DNA of 64,000 nt, taken from Triticum aestivum. Taxonomy: Eukaryota; Streptophyta; Magnoliopsida; Poales; Poaceae. Of the stretch, positions 45,636-56,881 are shown piece by piece. The translations under genes and the position numbers were made by a program. Location: contig NC_057808.1 in assembly GCF_018294505.1 (NCBI RefSeq), forward strand, positions 227,537,780 to 227,601,779, written 5' to 3'. The notes below the pieces were generated by a model. The model was not told the DNA's origin. It made no database searches and worked only from the letters and a program-made list of their open reading frames with translations. The number at the start of each line of letters is the position of its first letter. Within the stretch, counting starts at the first letter, position 1.

Positions 45636-46486
45636 ATGGCGAAGGACAAGACAGCGGCGTTGGAGCGCGCAAAGAAGGGGGCGGCGAAGGGGAAGGGGAA
45701 GAAGACCGGCAAGAGCGGGTCGTCGTCGAGATCTGCCTTGCCACGCGGCTGGGTTCAGGGCGACTGGATCCAATCCACAATCGAGCTGGATGACTTGCAA
45801 GATCTGGCTGAGAGCGGGCTGATTGAGCATGGTTCCTGGAGGCTCCCGGGGGAGGAAACTGAGCCGCAGCCTCGGGAGGGTGAGTGCGTCTTGCTCCCAC
45901 ATCCTTTTTCTGTGCTTTTCTGAACTTCTTCGGGGCTCAACTCCATCATTTCTCTCCCAACACAATCACGTACCTCACCACCTTTGTCTCCTTGTGTGAG
46001 AATTTCTTGGGCTGTCGACCGCACTGGGGTCTGTTTAAGCACATTTTCACATGCCGCTCGCAGACTGTGAAAAAAGCTAGCCCGAGTGACGAGAGAACCC
46101 AGGTGATTCAGATGTGTGGGGGCTTAGGTATCCAGATGAGGGGGAAGAGTGCCTTTCCCGCGATGACTCTCCTTGACTCGGTTACAGGGTGGCAGTCGAC
46201 TTGGTTTTACTGCAAAGACAAGTCGACTCCTGGCCATCCAACTGGTCTTCCTCCCTTTTCCTTGGAACGAGTCCAGAAACCCACTTCTTTGAGCGTGACT
46301 CCAGCAGAGAAGGTGGAGGTGACCATGTTGATGGAGCGAGTAGTTCAGCGAATCCATGAGGGTGTGACTGGTATGGATCTGCTCGAGGTATTCCTCGGTC
46401 GACGTATCCAGCCTCTCCAGGCTCACGATCACTCAATGTGGATGTACTCGGGAATTGAAGATTCCACTCGGATCCATCCGGAGGAC
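45636..46486 (+). pseudogene. 'Putative gypsy-type transposase' gene, first part, split by insertion
   Basis: ATG 45636 opens a basic N-terminus (Lys/Ala/Gly-rich, nuclear-signal-like) and then LPRGWVQGDWIQSTI. A small deletion near 45890 changes the frame. The second frame carries the domain core (FLNFFGAQLHHFSPNTITYL, CENFLGCRPHWGLFKHIF, GGLGIQMRGKSAFPAM) and ends in HPED at the family B insertion. It matches the Pfam family called 'putative gypsy type transposon' (PF04195). Molecular role unknown. It is driven opposite to the retroelement it lies in. The next codons are at 63712. Confidence 0.8.
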
Positions 46487-48050
46487 TGATAATCCCCAAG
46501 TGCAGGGAATCATCGTAGCAATTTCCAAAGGTGGAAGTGATAAGTATGGAGTGTCGAACCCACAAGGAGCTAAAGGTAAGATCAATATTCTCTCGAGCCC
46601 TGTCTGGCACTGATACGACTCTACGTACACCGAACATTTGCTTCCAACTAGCAATGAGAAATAAAACTACGTTGTGGGTATGAAGAGGATAACTTTGTAT
46701 GGTAACGGAGAGCTAAAACATAAAAGTAGGTGCTGTTATCATAACGTTAGAATATATTACTAAATATTATAAATAACGAGTGTGGAATAATGATGGATCG
46801 GTGTGCGGAGTTGTCCCAGGCAATTGTTAACAAGACCGGTAGTCGTCATTGCAATTTCATATGAGGGAGAGGCATAAGCTAACATACTTTCTCTACTTGG
46901 ATCATATGCACTTATGATTGGAACTCTAGCAAGCATCCGCAACTACTAAAGATCATTAAGGTAAAACCCAACAATAGCATTAAAGCATCAAGTCCTCTTT
47001 ATTCCCATACGCAACAACCCCCTTACTCGGGTTTGTGTTTCAGTCACTCACCAACCCACTATAAGCGAATCATGAACGTATTGCAACACCCTACGGCGGG
47101 AATCCCTGACGCTTGCGCGACATGGAGGGCACCATAGGACAGCACCAAAATAAAACATACAACTCGTACCAATCAAGATCATCAATCAACCCAAAGACAA
47201 AGGATATCTACTCAAAACATCATAGGATGGCAACACATCATTGGATCATAATATGTGGCATAAAGCACCATGTTCAAGTAGGGATTACAGCGGGGTGCGG
47301 GAGAGTGGACCGCGTAAAAGAGATGAGGATGGTGATGGTGATGTTGATGAAGACAATCACCGCGGCGATGATTTCCCTCTCGATGGCACTCCGGTGCCAC
47401 CGAGAGAGAGGAGGAGAGGTTCTCCTCCTTGTGCTTCCTCCTCCATGGCCTCCCCCCTAGATGGGGAGAGGTTCTCCCTCTCGTCCTTGGCCTTCATGGC
47501 GATGATGGCCACTCCGAGATCCTCCTCCATGGCCTCCGGTGATGATGGCCCCCTCCGGCAGGGTGCCAGAGAGGGCCTAGATTGATTTCTCGTGGCTACA
47601 GAGGCTTGCACCGGTGGAACTTCCGATCTAGGTTAATTTCTGGGGGTTTCTGTATATATACGAGGTTTTGGCGTTGAGAACAAGTCAGGGGGTCTCTGGG
47701 CTGTCCACGAGGAAGGGGGGCGCGCCAGGGGGTGGGCACGCCCAGGGGTGGGCGCGCCTCCCACCCTCGTGGGAGCCCGAGACTCTTCTGGCCCAACTCT
47801 TTTACTCCATGGCCTTCTTCTGGTCCAAAAATAAGCTCCGTCAAGTTTCAGGTCAATTGGACTCCGTTTGGTTTTCCTTTTCTGCGATATTCTAAAACAA
47901 CGAAAAACAGAAACTGGCACTGGGCTCTAGGTTAATAGGTTAGTCCCAAAAACCATATAAAATAGCATATAAATGCATATAAAACATCCAAGTTTGATAA
48001 TATAATAGCGTGAATACTTCATAAATTATAGATACGTTGGAGACGTATCA
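46487..48050 (-). repeat. Family B 3' LTR
   Basis: 1564 bp. On the minus strand it begins TGATACGTCTCCAACG and ends CTTGGGGATTATCA. Confidence 0.9.
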
Positions 48051-48820
48051 GCATCCCCAAGCTTAATTCCTGCTCGTCCTCGAGTAGGTAAATGATAAAA
48101 GAAATAATTTATGAAGTGTGAATGCTATCAAGTGCACAAGTTTGATCAATGATAGTTCCAGTCACTTTTTCTAGCATCATTATATGTCATATCAGTAGCT
48201 CATCTTCATGAAACTTTTCATGATCAAGTAACAAGCTATTCACGTGTTAAAGTATAGATCATAAACTTTCTTGAAACTAACAAACTATATTCTCAGTCAT
48301 CAAACAATTGCAATTCATCTTATTTTTAGGAAGGTTCTATGTCAGAGCTTTGATTTAGCAAACTCCACATACTCAACTATCATTTAATCTTTCACAATTG
48401 CTAACACTCACGTGATATTTATGGGTTCAAAGTTTTAATCGGACACAGAGAAAGATAGGGGCTTATAGATTCGCCTCCCAACATTTTACCTCAAGGGTAA
48501 TGTCAACAATAATAGTTCATGATAACTTACATCCAAATGGATATATATATCGGGATCTTTCCAACACAATGTGCTTGCCAAAGGATATAATGTAAAAAGG
48601 AAAGGTGAAGATCACCATGACTCTTGCATAAGGAAGAAGATAAAAGTAAAAGATAGGCCCTTCACAGAGCGAAGCAGAGGTTGTCATGCGATTTTATGGT
48701 TGGATGCACAAAATCTTAATGCAAAAGAACGTCACTTTATATTGCCACTTGTGATATGGACCTTTATTATGCAGTCTGTCGCTTTTATTTCTTCCACATC
48801 ACAAGATCGTATAAAGCTTA
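48051..48820 (-). other. Family B internal region, 3' part
   Basis: Non-coding. Begins (plus strand) with the polypurine tract and a CTCGAGTAGG phrase, and runs to the chromovirus insertion at GCTTA (48816-48820). Confidence 0.65.
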
Positions 48821-51434
48821 TGTAACATCCCAAATTTTCAATTTGGAATGTTATACATTAGATCATCATCGCATATCATATTTTATTGCATTTTGGCTAG
48901 ATCCTATAAATTCTACGCAACTCAAGGACCCACGGAGAGAGTTGGGGATTTCGTTATTTTCATATTTGAGTTTTCTCGAATTTTGAAAATAGGATCATTT
49001 GATTTTATTTATTTTATCATCAATTATTCCAATTTTAAAAATAAGACAGAGGGAATAAAATGACTTTCCCAAAATAAAGGAATATTGAGGATTTAATTAA
49101 AAAATCAACTAAGATTTTATGTTGGAGTTTTTCGCTATTTTATTTGAATTTATGAAAAATACGCGTTTTTCAAAATTATATTTCGGCCCCAAATAAATTT
49201 CATCTTGTCCAGCTTGATTTTAGAAGTCGGGGAAAATTTATATCGGGATTTTTGGAGTCCGTTTAGTATTTCTTTTTATTGTTTTTCTGCGCAAAATTAT
49301 TTTAAAAAAACGCGAACCGACTTTGGGCCGTGTTCGGCCAGGACTCCGCCTGGCAGGGCCTTTATAAGCAGCCACCCCGAGCCCGTTAGCCCACCCGAGC
49401 CCCGCGCCAACCCTAACCCTAACCACCGCCGCCGCCGCCGGGCCCCGCCGCCCGAGCCGCCGCCCGACGCCGGAGCTGCCGCCCCCGACCCACCGGAGGC
49501 CGCCGCCCCGTCCCGCCGGACCCCGCCGCCCCACACCGGAGGTAGCCGCCGCCCCCGCGCCGGCGGTTTTCCTCGAGAAAACCGTACGGTTTTTCCGCCG
49601 GTTTTTCGTTCGGTTTTGTTAAAAAAACCTAGATCTGTTTTTTCGGTTTCGTTTATTTAGCGGACGTTCGTCCGTACGTTCGTTTTAATGAACGGTTTTT
49701 TTTCGCAGACAGCGAACGTTCATTCGTTAGCCTGTTCGTCCGTTTTTCTTTTTCTCGGATTTTCCGCGATTATTTCTGATCGCGATTTCTGATCTGTTTT
49801 TCGTTCTAGTATAACTTTTCGCTCGTTTATCGGAATCAGGCGATTCAAGCGCCTAGAGTTTCGTCTCGAAACCCTCTTTATGTTTAACCAACTCAAACAA
49901 GTTATTGCTTCTGTATTTGACTTAGGTCCAGATTAGTAAGCGAAGCTTGTTTCTTTCGCCGTTTAACTTCCGTTGCTTCGTTTGATTTGATTCTTTTTGC
50001 AAGCCGGAGTTCTTAAGTTGAAATTCCTGGTAAGATCTCTTATTTGAGTTTTACCTGTGCATTAGATGAGTACTTATTGTATACTTGTTTGTTTGCGATA
50101 GAGTACCCGGAGTGCGCCGCTTGTTACTTCGAATCCCTAGGTTTCACGGATCATCAGCAAGGCAAGTAACACTTTGATCATACCTCTTTTCATACCCAGT
50201 TTTATTGCATTAGATCAATCCTCAAACAATTGCATGATTAGGATCTGATTAAATTGTGGGTTGGGAAGTAGCTGATGAGGTAGAACCTATTGCCCTGTTT
50301 ATTACCAAACCCTTGGGAGTTACTTCTACGTTTGCTTATATTGCTATGCTATGCTAGTAGACGTGGATTGGGTGAGTGTATCCATGACAGATGTGAGATT
50401 GTTAATTAATGGTTCAATTTAAGGTGGCTACTTAAACACACATCTGGGTGGATTGAGGCACCTGGGTATTCCAGCGATTGCCTGTTTTTTTATGGACCGC
50501 CACCCAGGCTCAAAGGGATCATGAGATTATTCATGCTAGAAACTTCCGTGTGCAGCCACAAGCTATTATGGGCTCTAGCATAGTTGATTAAGTTGTGTGA
50601 ACTCTTACAGTGGTAGACTAGCAGATGTAGGGGTTGTAGGTGGTACTGTCTACCCGATCGTAAGGTGCAAACGCTTCTGAAAGACTATGTCTCGGTCATC
50701 CGTTTCTCAAACATCATGTAGTGCGAGAATCCCAACGGAGGAGATCGAGTCTTGTGGGGAAAAGTGCGCAAACCTCTGCAGAGTGTATAAACTAATCATG
50801 GTTAGCCGTGTCCCCGGTTATGGACAACTTGAGTATCTAGTACTTGGATTATCATGTGAATCTCATCATGTTACTTTAATTAATTTTGTTGGGATTAATG
50901 TTGAAACTTAATTGGGATTGAGATGGTGTCACCCATTCTCAATGTTTAACAACCACCATGATAGTTAAATAAAATTTATTCCTTTGCAGTAGGGAAAAAT
51001 TGGCTTTTCGCAAAACTGTAACCATAGAGCTTTCCACCAGCCAAATATGCATGTAGTATAGCATTATTCTGTTCATTACTCTCTATGTGTTACCTTGCCA
51101 GCATATTCCATGTGCTGACCCGTTTTCGGGCTGCAACGTTTCATGTTGCAGACTTTTCAGACGACGAGTAAGGTGCCTTAGGTCGTGGTTCTATACTCAG
51201 TGATGCCGTTGGAGTTGATGGACTCGCTTATCTTCCAAGTCTTCCGCTGTTATCGTTTTTAGATGGCCTTAAGCCATATTTATTGTATTAAGTTCTCTTT
51301 TGAGACATTCGATGTAATAAGTGTGTGATTGCTACTCTGTTATAAATCCTTCGAGTACTGTGCGTGTCAGCATTACTGATCCAGGGATGACACTGATGCA
51401 CAGAGACTTGACCGTCTGAGGTCTGGTCGCTACA
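48821..51434 (+). repeat. Chromovirus 2, 5' LTR
   Basis: 2614 bp. TATAAG at 49363 precedes a GC-rich (CCG)n stretch; T-rich sequence follows. A 74-aa open frame at 50687 is kept in both LTRs but resembles nothing I know. Confidence 0.93.
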
Positions 51435-51437
51435 AGA

Positions 51438-51451
51438 TGGTATCAGAGCAC
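51438..51451 (+). other. Primer binding site, initiator tRNA-Met type
   Basis: TGGTATCAGAGCAC, three bases after the 5' LTR. Confidence 0.9.
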
Positions 51452-51543
51452 ACGCTGACTGTAGGACACGACCACTAAGCTTAAACCCTAGATCACTATT
51501 CTCTTCTCATTTCTGACTCCTCTCCATTTTCCACTCTTTTAGG

Positions 51544-52275
51544 ATGGCGGATGCCAAGAACAAGTTCATGCAACTAGATGAAGATACACCCTTTGGATGC
51601 CACTTGAAGGAAGTCACTAGATACCTGAACATCGGAATACCAAGCTTCACTGGAACCTACAACGCCACACTACCAGAAGAGGAGCGTTGGATGATTCAAG
51701 TTCAAGTTCCAGGAAGGACGTTCATGCCCGTCACCGAGCCCATAGAGTTTTCCTTTGATGCACCAACCTGGAGTCTAGGAAAGAGCATGGCAGCCTACAT
51801 CACCATGGGACGCATTGGAGAAGTTTACCACAAGGAGCTTAAGGATACCATTTACCAGATTTGCGGGCGCCGAGATGAGCAATGGGAGATGATTAGCACC
51901 AAGAAGGATAGATCAATTGCAGCTTTCATCCAGGAGCAAAACCAGCACATTCGTCGCCAGGAGAACCAAATGTGCACAGGCATGATAGATCTGAAGAAGG
52001 CATTGACCAAGATCACGGAGCTGGAGGAAGAACTCAAGTCTACGCGCGATGGATATGAGGAGGAGATCGCCACGTTGTTGGAGAAGAATGACGACCTGAC
52101 AAAGAAGATCGGAGTATTCATGGGAGACCCAGCACCAGGAGGAGAAGACGATGATTGTGCTTGCCCGGATAACTACATCATCATCGATGACACCGACTCG
52201 GACCCCAGTGAAGATGACTTTGTTGATGAAGCTGGAGCAGATATCATGGAGTCTTCGACCGATCAAAATTTCTAG
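51544..52275 (+). CDS. Extra ORF upstream of gag in chromovirus 2
   Basis: Intact 243-aa frame starting 93 bases after the primer site and ending 201 bases before gag. Residues 1-115 look globular (QVQVPGRTFMPVTEP, SMAAYITMGRIGEVYHKEL). About 125-195 is strongly helical with Glu/Lys heptads (ITELEEELKSTRDGYEEEI), a likely coiled coil. The end (about 200-243) is very acidic. It is neither gag, protease nor pol by motif, and I recognise no family. Its intact frame stands out against the broken gag-pol of the same copy. It may be an accessory protein made from the full RNA. Confidence 0.7.
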   Translation: MADAKNKFMQLDEDTPFGCHLKEVTRYLNIGIPSFTGTYNATLPEEERWMIQVQVPGRTFMPVTEPIEFSFDAPTWSLGKSMAAYITMGRIGEVYHKELKDTIYQICGRRDEQWEMISTKKDRSIAAFIQEQNQHIRRQENQMCTGMIDLKKALTKITELEEELKSTRDGYEEEIATLLEKNDDLTKKIGVFMGDPAPGGEDDDCACPDNYIIIDDTDSDPSEDDFVDEAGADIMESSTDQNF

Positions 52276-52476
52276 TAGACCACCATAATCAGTAGTAGTA
52301 TTCCCCCATGTATATAGTATAGTCCGAGCACTTTGTGACGATAGTTAGATCGATTGTATGCCTTGTTTGAATTGATTTGAGTGATATTGATTGTGTTTGT
52401 CTCATGTGCATATGGGTAGTGTTTTCTCTCTAGACCTCATTCTATTCTAAATTCTCATCTTTTCTAAACCCATCAG

Positions 52477-52887
52477 ATGCCTCCGAGACGCGACACCGGA
52501 TTTGTTTTCCCACCGGAGATCACTCAGTTGATTCAGCAGCAGAATGTCTTGATGCAAGCACTAGTACAGAACCAAGGCAACAACAACAACAACAACCCAC
52601 CACCACCACCACCTGTTGATCATTTGACCCGTTTCTTGAGGCTAAATCCGCCGGTGTATTCCAGTAGCACCGAGCCGATTGTTGCAGATGATTGGCTCCG
52701 CAAAGTTGGAAGGGAGTTGACCACTACAGGATGCACAGATGCGGAAAGAGTGCGTTTTGCCGCACATCAGCTTGATGGACCCGCAGCATCATGGTGGGAG
52801 AATTACACAGCCACACACCCTATAGACACTGTCACATGGGACCAGTTCTAGCAAGCTTTCCGTACTGCCCATGTTTCAACAGGAGCT
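52477..52887 (+). pseudogene. Chromovirus 2 gag, N-terminal part
   Basis: ATG 52477. Asn and Pro repeats (52578-52612), then the capsid start with DDWLRKVGREL and WWENYTATHP. TAG at 52849-52851 follows WDQF, where Gln is usual, so CAG to TAG is likely. The frame continues without shift into the next segment. Confidence 0.88.
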
Positions 52888-55800
52888 ATGGCCATGAAGA
52901 AGCGTGAGTTTCGCAACCTACGCCAAGGAGGACGCACCGTAGGCCAGTATGTGGAGGATTTTAGTAAACTAGCACGTTATGCCCCAGATGACGTTGCTAC
53001 AGATGCATCCAAGAAGGAGAAGTTTCTGGAAGGGCTGAATGATGAGCCGAGCATGCAGTTGATGGTAGCAACCTTCAACAACTACCAGGAGTTGGTAGAT
53101 AGAGCTCTCAGGATTGATGGGAAGCAGCAGCAGATTGAAAACCGCAAGAGGAAGTATGGACAAGGGAAGTACAATTCTGGAGCTCATCAGAAGCCACGTT
53201 TTACCCCGAATTCGGGAGGACCTTTTCAACATACCCATGGAGCAGGAGGTTCGCACAACCATAGTGGACCCAAGAATGGTAATGGGAATGGAGGAAGCAA
53301 CAGACAGAACCGTACCAACCCATCGACCCCAGCTAAGAGAGATCTGAGCCAAGTCACTTGCTACAAGTGCCAGAAGACTGGACATTATGCTAATGAGTGT
53401 CCTGAAGCTAAGAATGGAAATGGCAATGGAAGCTCTGGGAAGAAGCCCAACCCTTTCAACAAAGGACATGTGAACCACGTTAGCGTGGAGGAGGTTGAAG
53501 CCCAGCCAGATGCAGTAATAGGTAAGTTTTTGGTTAAGTCATTTACTGCACTCGTTCTTTTTGATACTGGTGCATCGCATTCATACATATCAAGGGGATT
53601 TGTGGATAAGTATAAATTGCCAACCCAAGCCCTTAGGTCACCCATGTTAGTAACCTCGCCAGGAGCAGAGTATATGGCTAGTCTATGGTGTGATCGGTTA
53701 CCATTAAGGATTGGTAACTACGTGTTTCCCTCGGACCTAATAGTATTGGAATCGCAAGGACTGGATGTGATATTAGGCATGGATTGGTTATCGAAGTATG
53801 AAGGGAACATTGAATGCGCTAGTAAGTCGATTTTGCTTACCACCCCAGAAGGAAGAAGGATCAAGTATGTATCCCGGCATGTGCCGAAGAGGACTCAGGT
53901 GAATTCTTTATCAGGAGTTGTACAGGAGGAAGTACCAGTGGTGAAGGATTTCCCTGACGTATTTCCAGAGGAGTTGCCAGGCATGCCACCGGATAGAGAC
54001 ATTGAGTTTTTGATTGAGCTTTTGCCAGGCACAGGGCCAATATCTAAGAGACCGTACAGGATGCCCGCAAAGGATTTGGAGGAGATTAAGAAGCAGATTA
54101 AGGAGTTGCTGGATAAAGGCTATATTCGCCCAAGTTCTTCACCTTGGGGATCGCCAGTGCTTCTAGTGGAGAAGAAGGATGGATCGTTAAGGATGGTTGT
54201 TGATTATCGAGGACTGAATGAAGTGACCATCAAAAACAAGTACCCACTGCCGATGATCAATGATCTGTTTGACCGCTTACAAGGAGCTAAGGTATTTTCC
54301 AAGATCGATCTGCGGTCAGGATACCATCAGTTGAAGATTCGAGAGCAGGATATACCTAAGACGGCTTTTACCACCAGGTATGGGCTGTACGAGTATACCG
54401 TTATGTCATTTGGTCTGACTAACGCACCTGCCTATTTCATGAACCTGATGAACAAGGTGTTTATGGAGTTTCTGGATAAGTTCATCGTAGTGTTCATTGA
54501 TGATATTTTGGTCTACTCCAAGAATGAAGAGGAGCATAAGGAACATTTGCGTTTGGTACTTGAGAAGCTCAGAGAACATCAGTTATACGCCAAGTTCAGC
54601 AAATGTGAGTTTTGGTTGAAGGAAGTTGGATTCCTCGGACATGTTATATCCGGAGAAGGAATAGCAGTAGACCCCACCAAAGTTGACACTGTGACAAACT
54701 GGGAATCACCCACATCAGTTGGAGAGATCCGGAGTTTTCATGGACTTGCAGGATACTACCGGAGATTCATTGAGAATTTCTCGAGGATTGCTAAGCCCAT
54801 GAAGGAGCTATTGAAGAAGGACACCAAGTTCAACTGGACTGAGGAATGTGAAGCTAGTTTCCAAGAGTTGAAGAAACGTTTGGTTACATCACCAGTGTTG
54901 ATTCTGCCAGATCAGCGCAAGGATTATGAAGTATACTGCGACGCTTCTCGTCGAGGACTTGGAGCAGTGCTTATGCAGGAAGGAAGAGTTGTTTCATATG
55001 CTTCACGATAGCTTAAACCCCATGAGATGAATTACGCTACGCATGATTTGGAGTTAGCAGCCATAGTACATGCGTTGAAGACATGGAGACATTTTCTCAT
55101 CGGAAACCACTGTGAGGTGTACACGGATCACAAGAGTTTGAAATACATCTTCACGCAGAAGGAGTTGAATCTCAGGCAAAGGAGATGGTTGGAGCTCATA
55201 AAGGATTATGATATGAGATTGCATTATCACCCCGGAAAGGCTAACGTAGTAGCAGATGCGTTGAGCCGCAAGAGCCATGTCAACACACTCATGACCGGAG
55301 AGTTACCAAAGGAATTAGCCGAGGATCTTCGCGAGCTATGTTTGGAGATAGTTCCGAGAGGCTATGTTGCCGCATTATAAATACAGTCTGCTCTGATGGA
55401 TAAGATCAGAGAAGCTCAGAAGACAGCCAAGGAGATTGCTGGAATAAAGGAAAGGATGAGCAAAGGAAAAGCCAAGGGATTTCGTGAGGACGAGCACGAT
55501 ACCTTATGGTTTGAGGACTGCGTTTATGTGCCTAATGACCCAGGAGATCAGGAAGTTGATTCTGCAGGAGGCTCATGACTCGCCGTATTCGATTCACCCA
55601 GGAAATACCAAGATGTATTTGGATTTGAAGGATACTTTCTGGTGGACCGGAATGAAGAAGGATATTGCGGAGTATGTAGCAGTTTGTGATGTATGTCAGA
55701 GAGTGAAGGCCGAGCATCAGAAGCCAGCAGGATTGCTACAACCATTGCCGATACCCGAATGGAAGTGGGATAAGCTAGGCATGGATTTTATCACGGGATT

Positions 55801-56869
55801 GCCCAGGACTCGTTCAGGCTATGACTCAATATGGGTTGTAGTCGATCGTTTGACGAAAGTAGCTCATTTCATCCCAGTGAAGACCACTTACACCAGTGCT
55901 AAGTTGGCAAAGATTTATATGACCAGGATCGTATGTCTGCATGGAGTTCCGAGGAGCATTGTATCAGATAGAGGAACCCAGTTTACCTCAAAGTTCTGGC
56001 ATCAGTTACATGAAACTTTGGGTACCAGGCTAGAATTCAGTACAGCCTTTCATCCACAGACAGATGGACAGACCGAAAGAGTCAATCAGATTTTGGAGGA
56101 CATGCTGAGAGCTTGTGCGCTAGATTATGGATCCAGTTGGGATGACAATTTGCCGTATGCAGAGTTTTCTTACAACAACAGTTATCAATCCAGTTTGAAG
56201 ATGGCCCCTTTCGAAGCTTTGTACGGAAGGAGGTGTAGAACACCATTGTTATGGGACGAAGTTGGAGACCGCCAGTTGTTTGGACCAGACTTGATTAAAG
56301 AATCTGAACAGAAGGTGAAGTTGATTCGCGATAGGCTCAAGGTAGCCCAGTCCAGGCAGAAGAGCTATGCGGATTCAAAACGTAAGGAGACAGTTTATGA
56401 AGCCGGAGACCGAGTTTATCTTCGAGTATCTCCACTTCGAGGAGTTAAGCGCTTTGGAGTTAAGGGAAAGTTAGCGCCACGATTTGTAGGACCATACAAA
56501 GTTTTGGAGCGTATGGGAGAAGTTGCCTACAAGTTGGAATTACCCGAAGGATTGTCAGGAGTTCACGATGTGTTCCACGTTTCCCAGTTGAAGAAGTGCC
56601 ACGCAGAGATGGCTGATATACCACTGAGAGATACAGTACCACTGGAAGCAATTCAGTTGGATAGTGATTTGACTTATGAGGAGAAACCAGTCAAGATTCT
56701 CGAATATGCCAGTCGAGTCACGCGCAGCAAGGTTATCAAGTTTTGCAAAGTTCAGTGGAGCCACCATACTGAGGATGAAGCCACCTGGGAGCGAGAGGAA
56801 GATCTACGGAAGGACCACCCTCACCTATTTTCTAGCCAACCCGAATCTCGAGGGCGAGATTCATCTTAA
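52888..56869 (+). pseudogene. Chromovirus 2 gag end and pol
   Basis: Capsid end ([20 protein letters not shown]), zinc knuckle [14 protein letters not shown] near 53360, protease [12 protein letters not shown] near 53560, RT with [16 protein letters not shown] and the FIDD box at 54493-54504, RNase H ([31 protein letters not shown]), integrase finger (H..H..CDVC, 55577-55700), DDE core (MDFITG, VSDRGTQF, GQTERVNQ), GPY-type end and a chromodomain-like tail (FCKVQWSHHTEDEATWE). Breaks: TAG 55009, TAA 55378 and a one-base gain near 55545. The product is not intact. Confidence 0.93.
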
Positions 56870-56881
56870 GGGGGGTAGGTT
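56868..56881 (+). other. Polypurine tract of chromovirus 2
   Basis: AAGGGGGGTAGGTT, directly before the 3' LTR. Confidence 0.85.

Noticed and set aside
47241..47611. Frames rich in Ser/Gly/Arg in family B LTR (also 63017-63253)
   Set aside because: Occur in LTR sequence on both strands, differ between copies and match no known domain.
49405..49424. CCCTAACCCTAACC in the chromovirus 2 LTR (also near 57472), telomere-like
   Set aside because: Only two units, not the plant telomere unit CCCTAAA, and embedded in a GC-rich LTR leader present in both LTRs.
50687..50911. 74-aa frame kept in both LTRs (also 58781-59005)
   Set aside because: The two LTRs are almost identical, so shared frames are no evidence. 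No splice context or family resemblance found.
52578..52612. CAA/CCA microsatellite as a separate repeat feature
   Set aside because: It codes the Asn/Pro stretch of gag, and short codon repeats are normal there.
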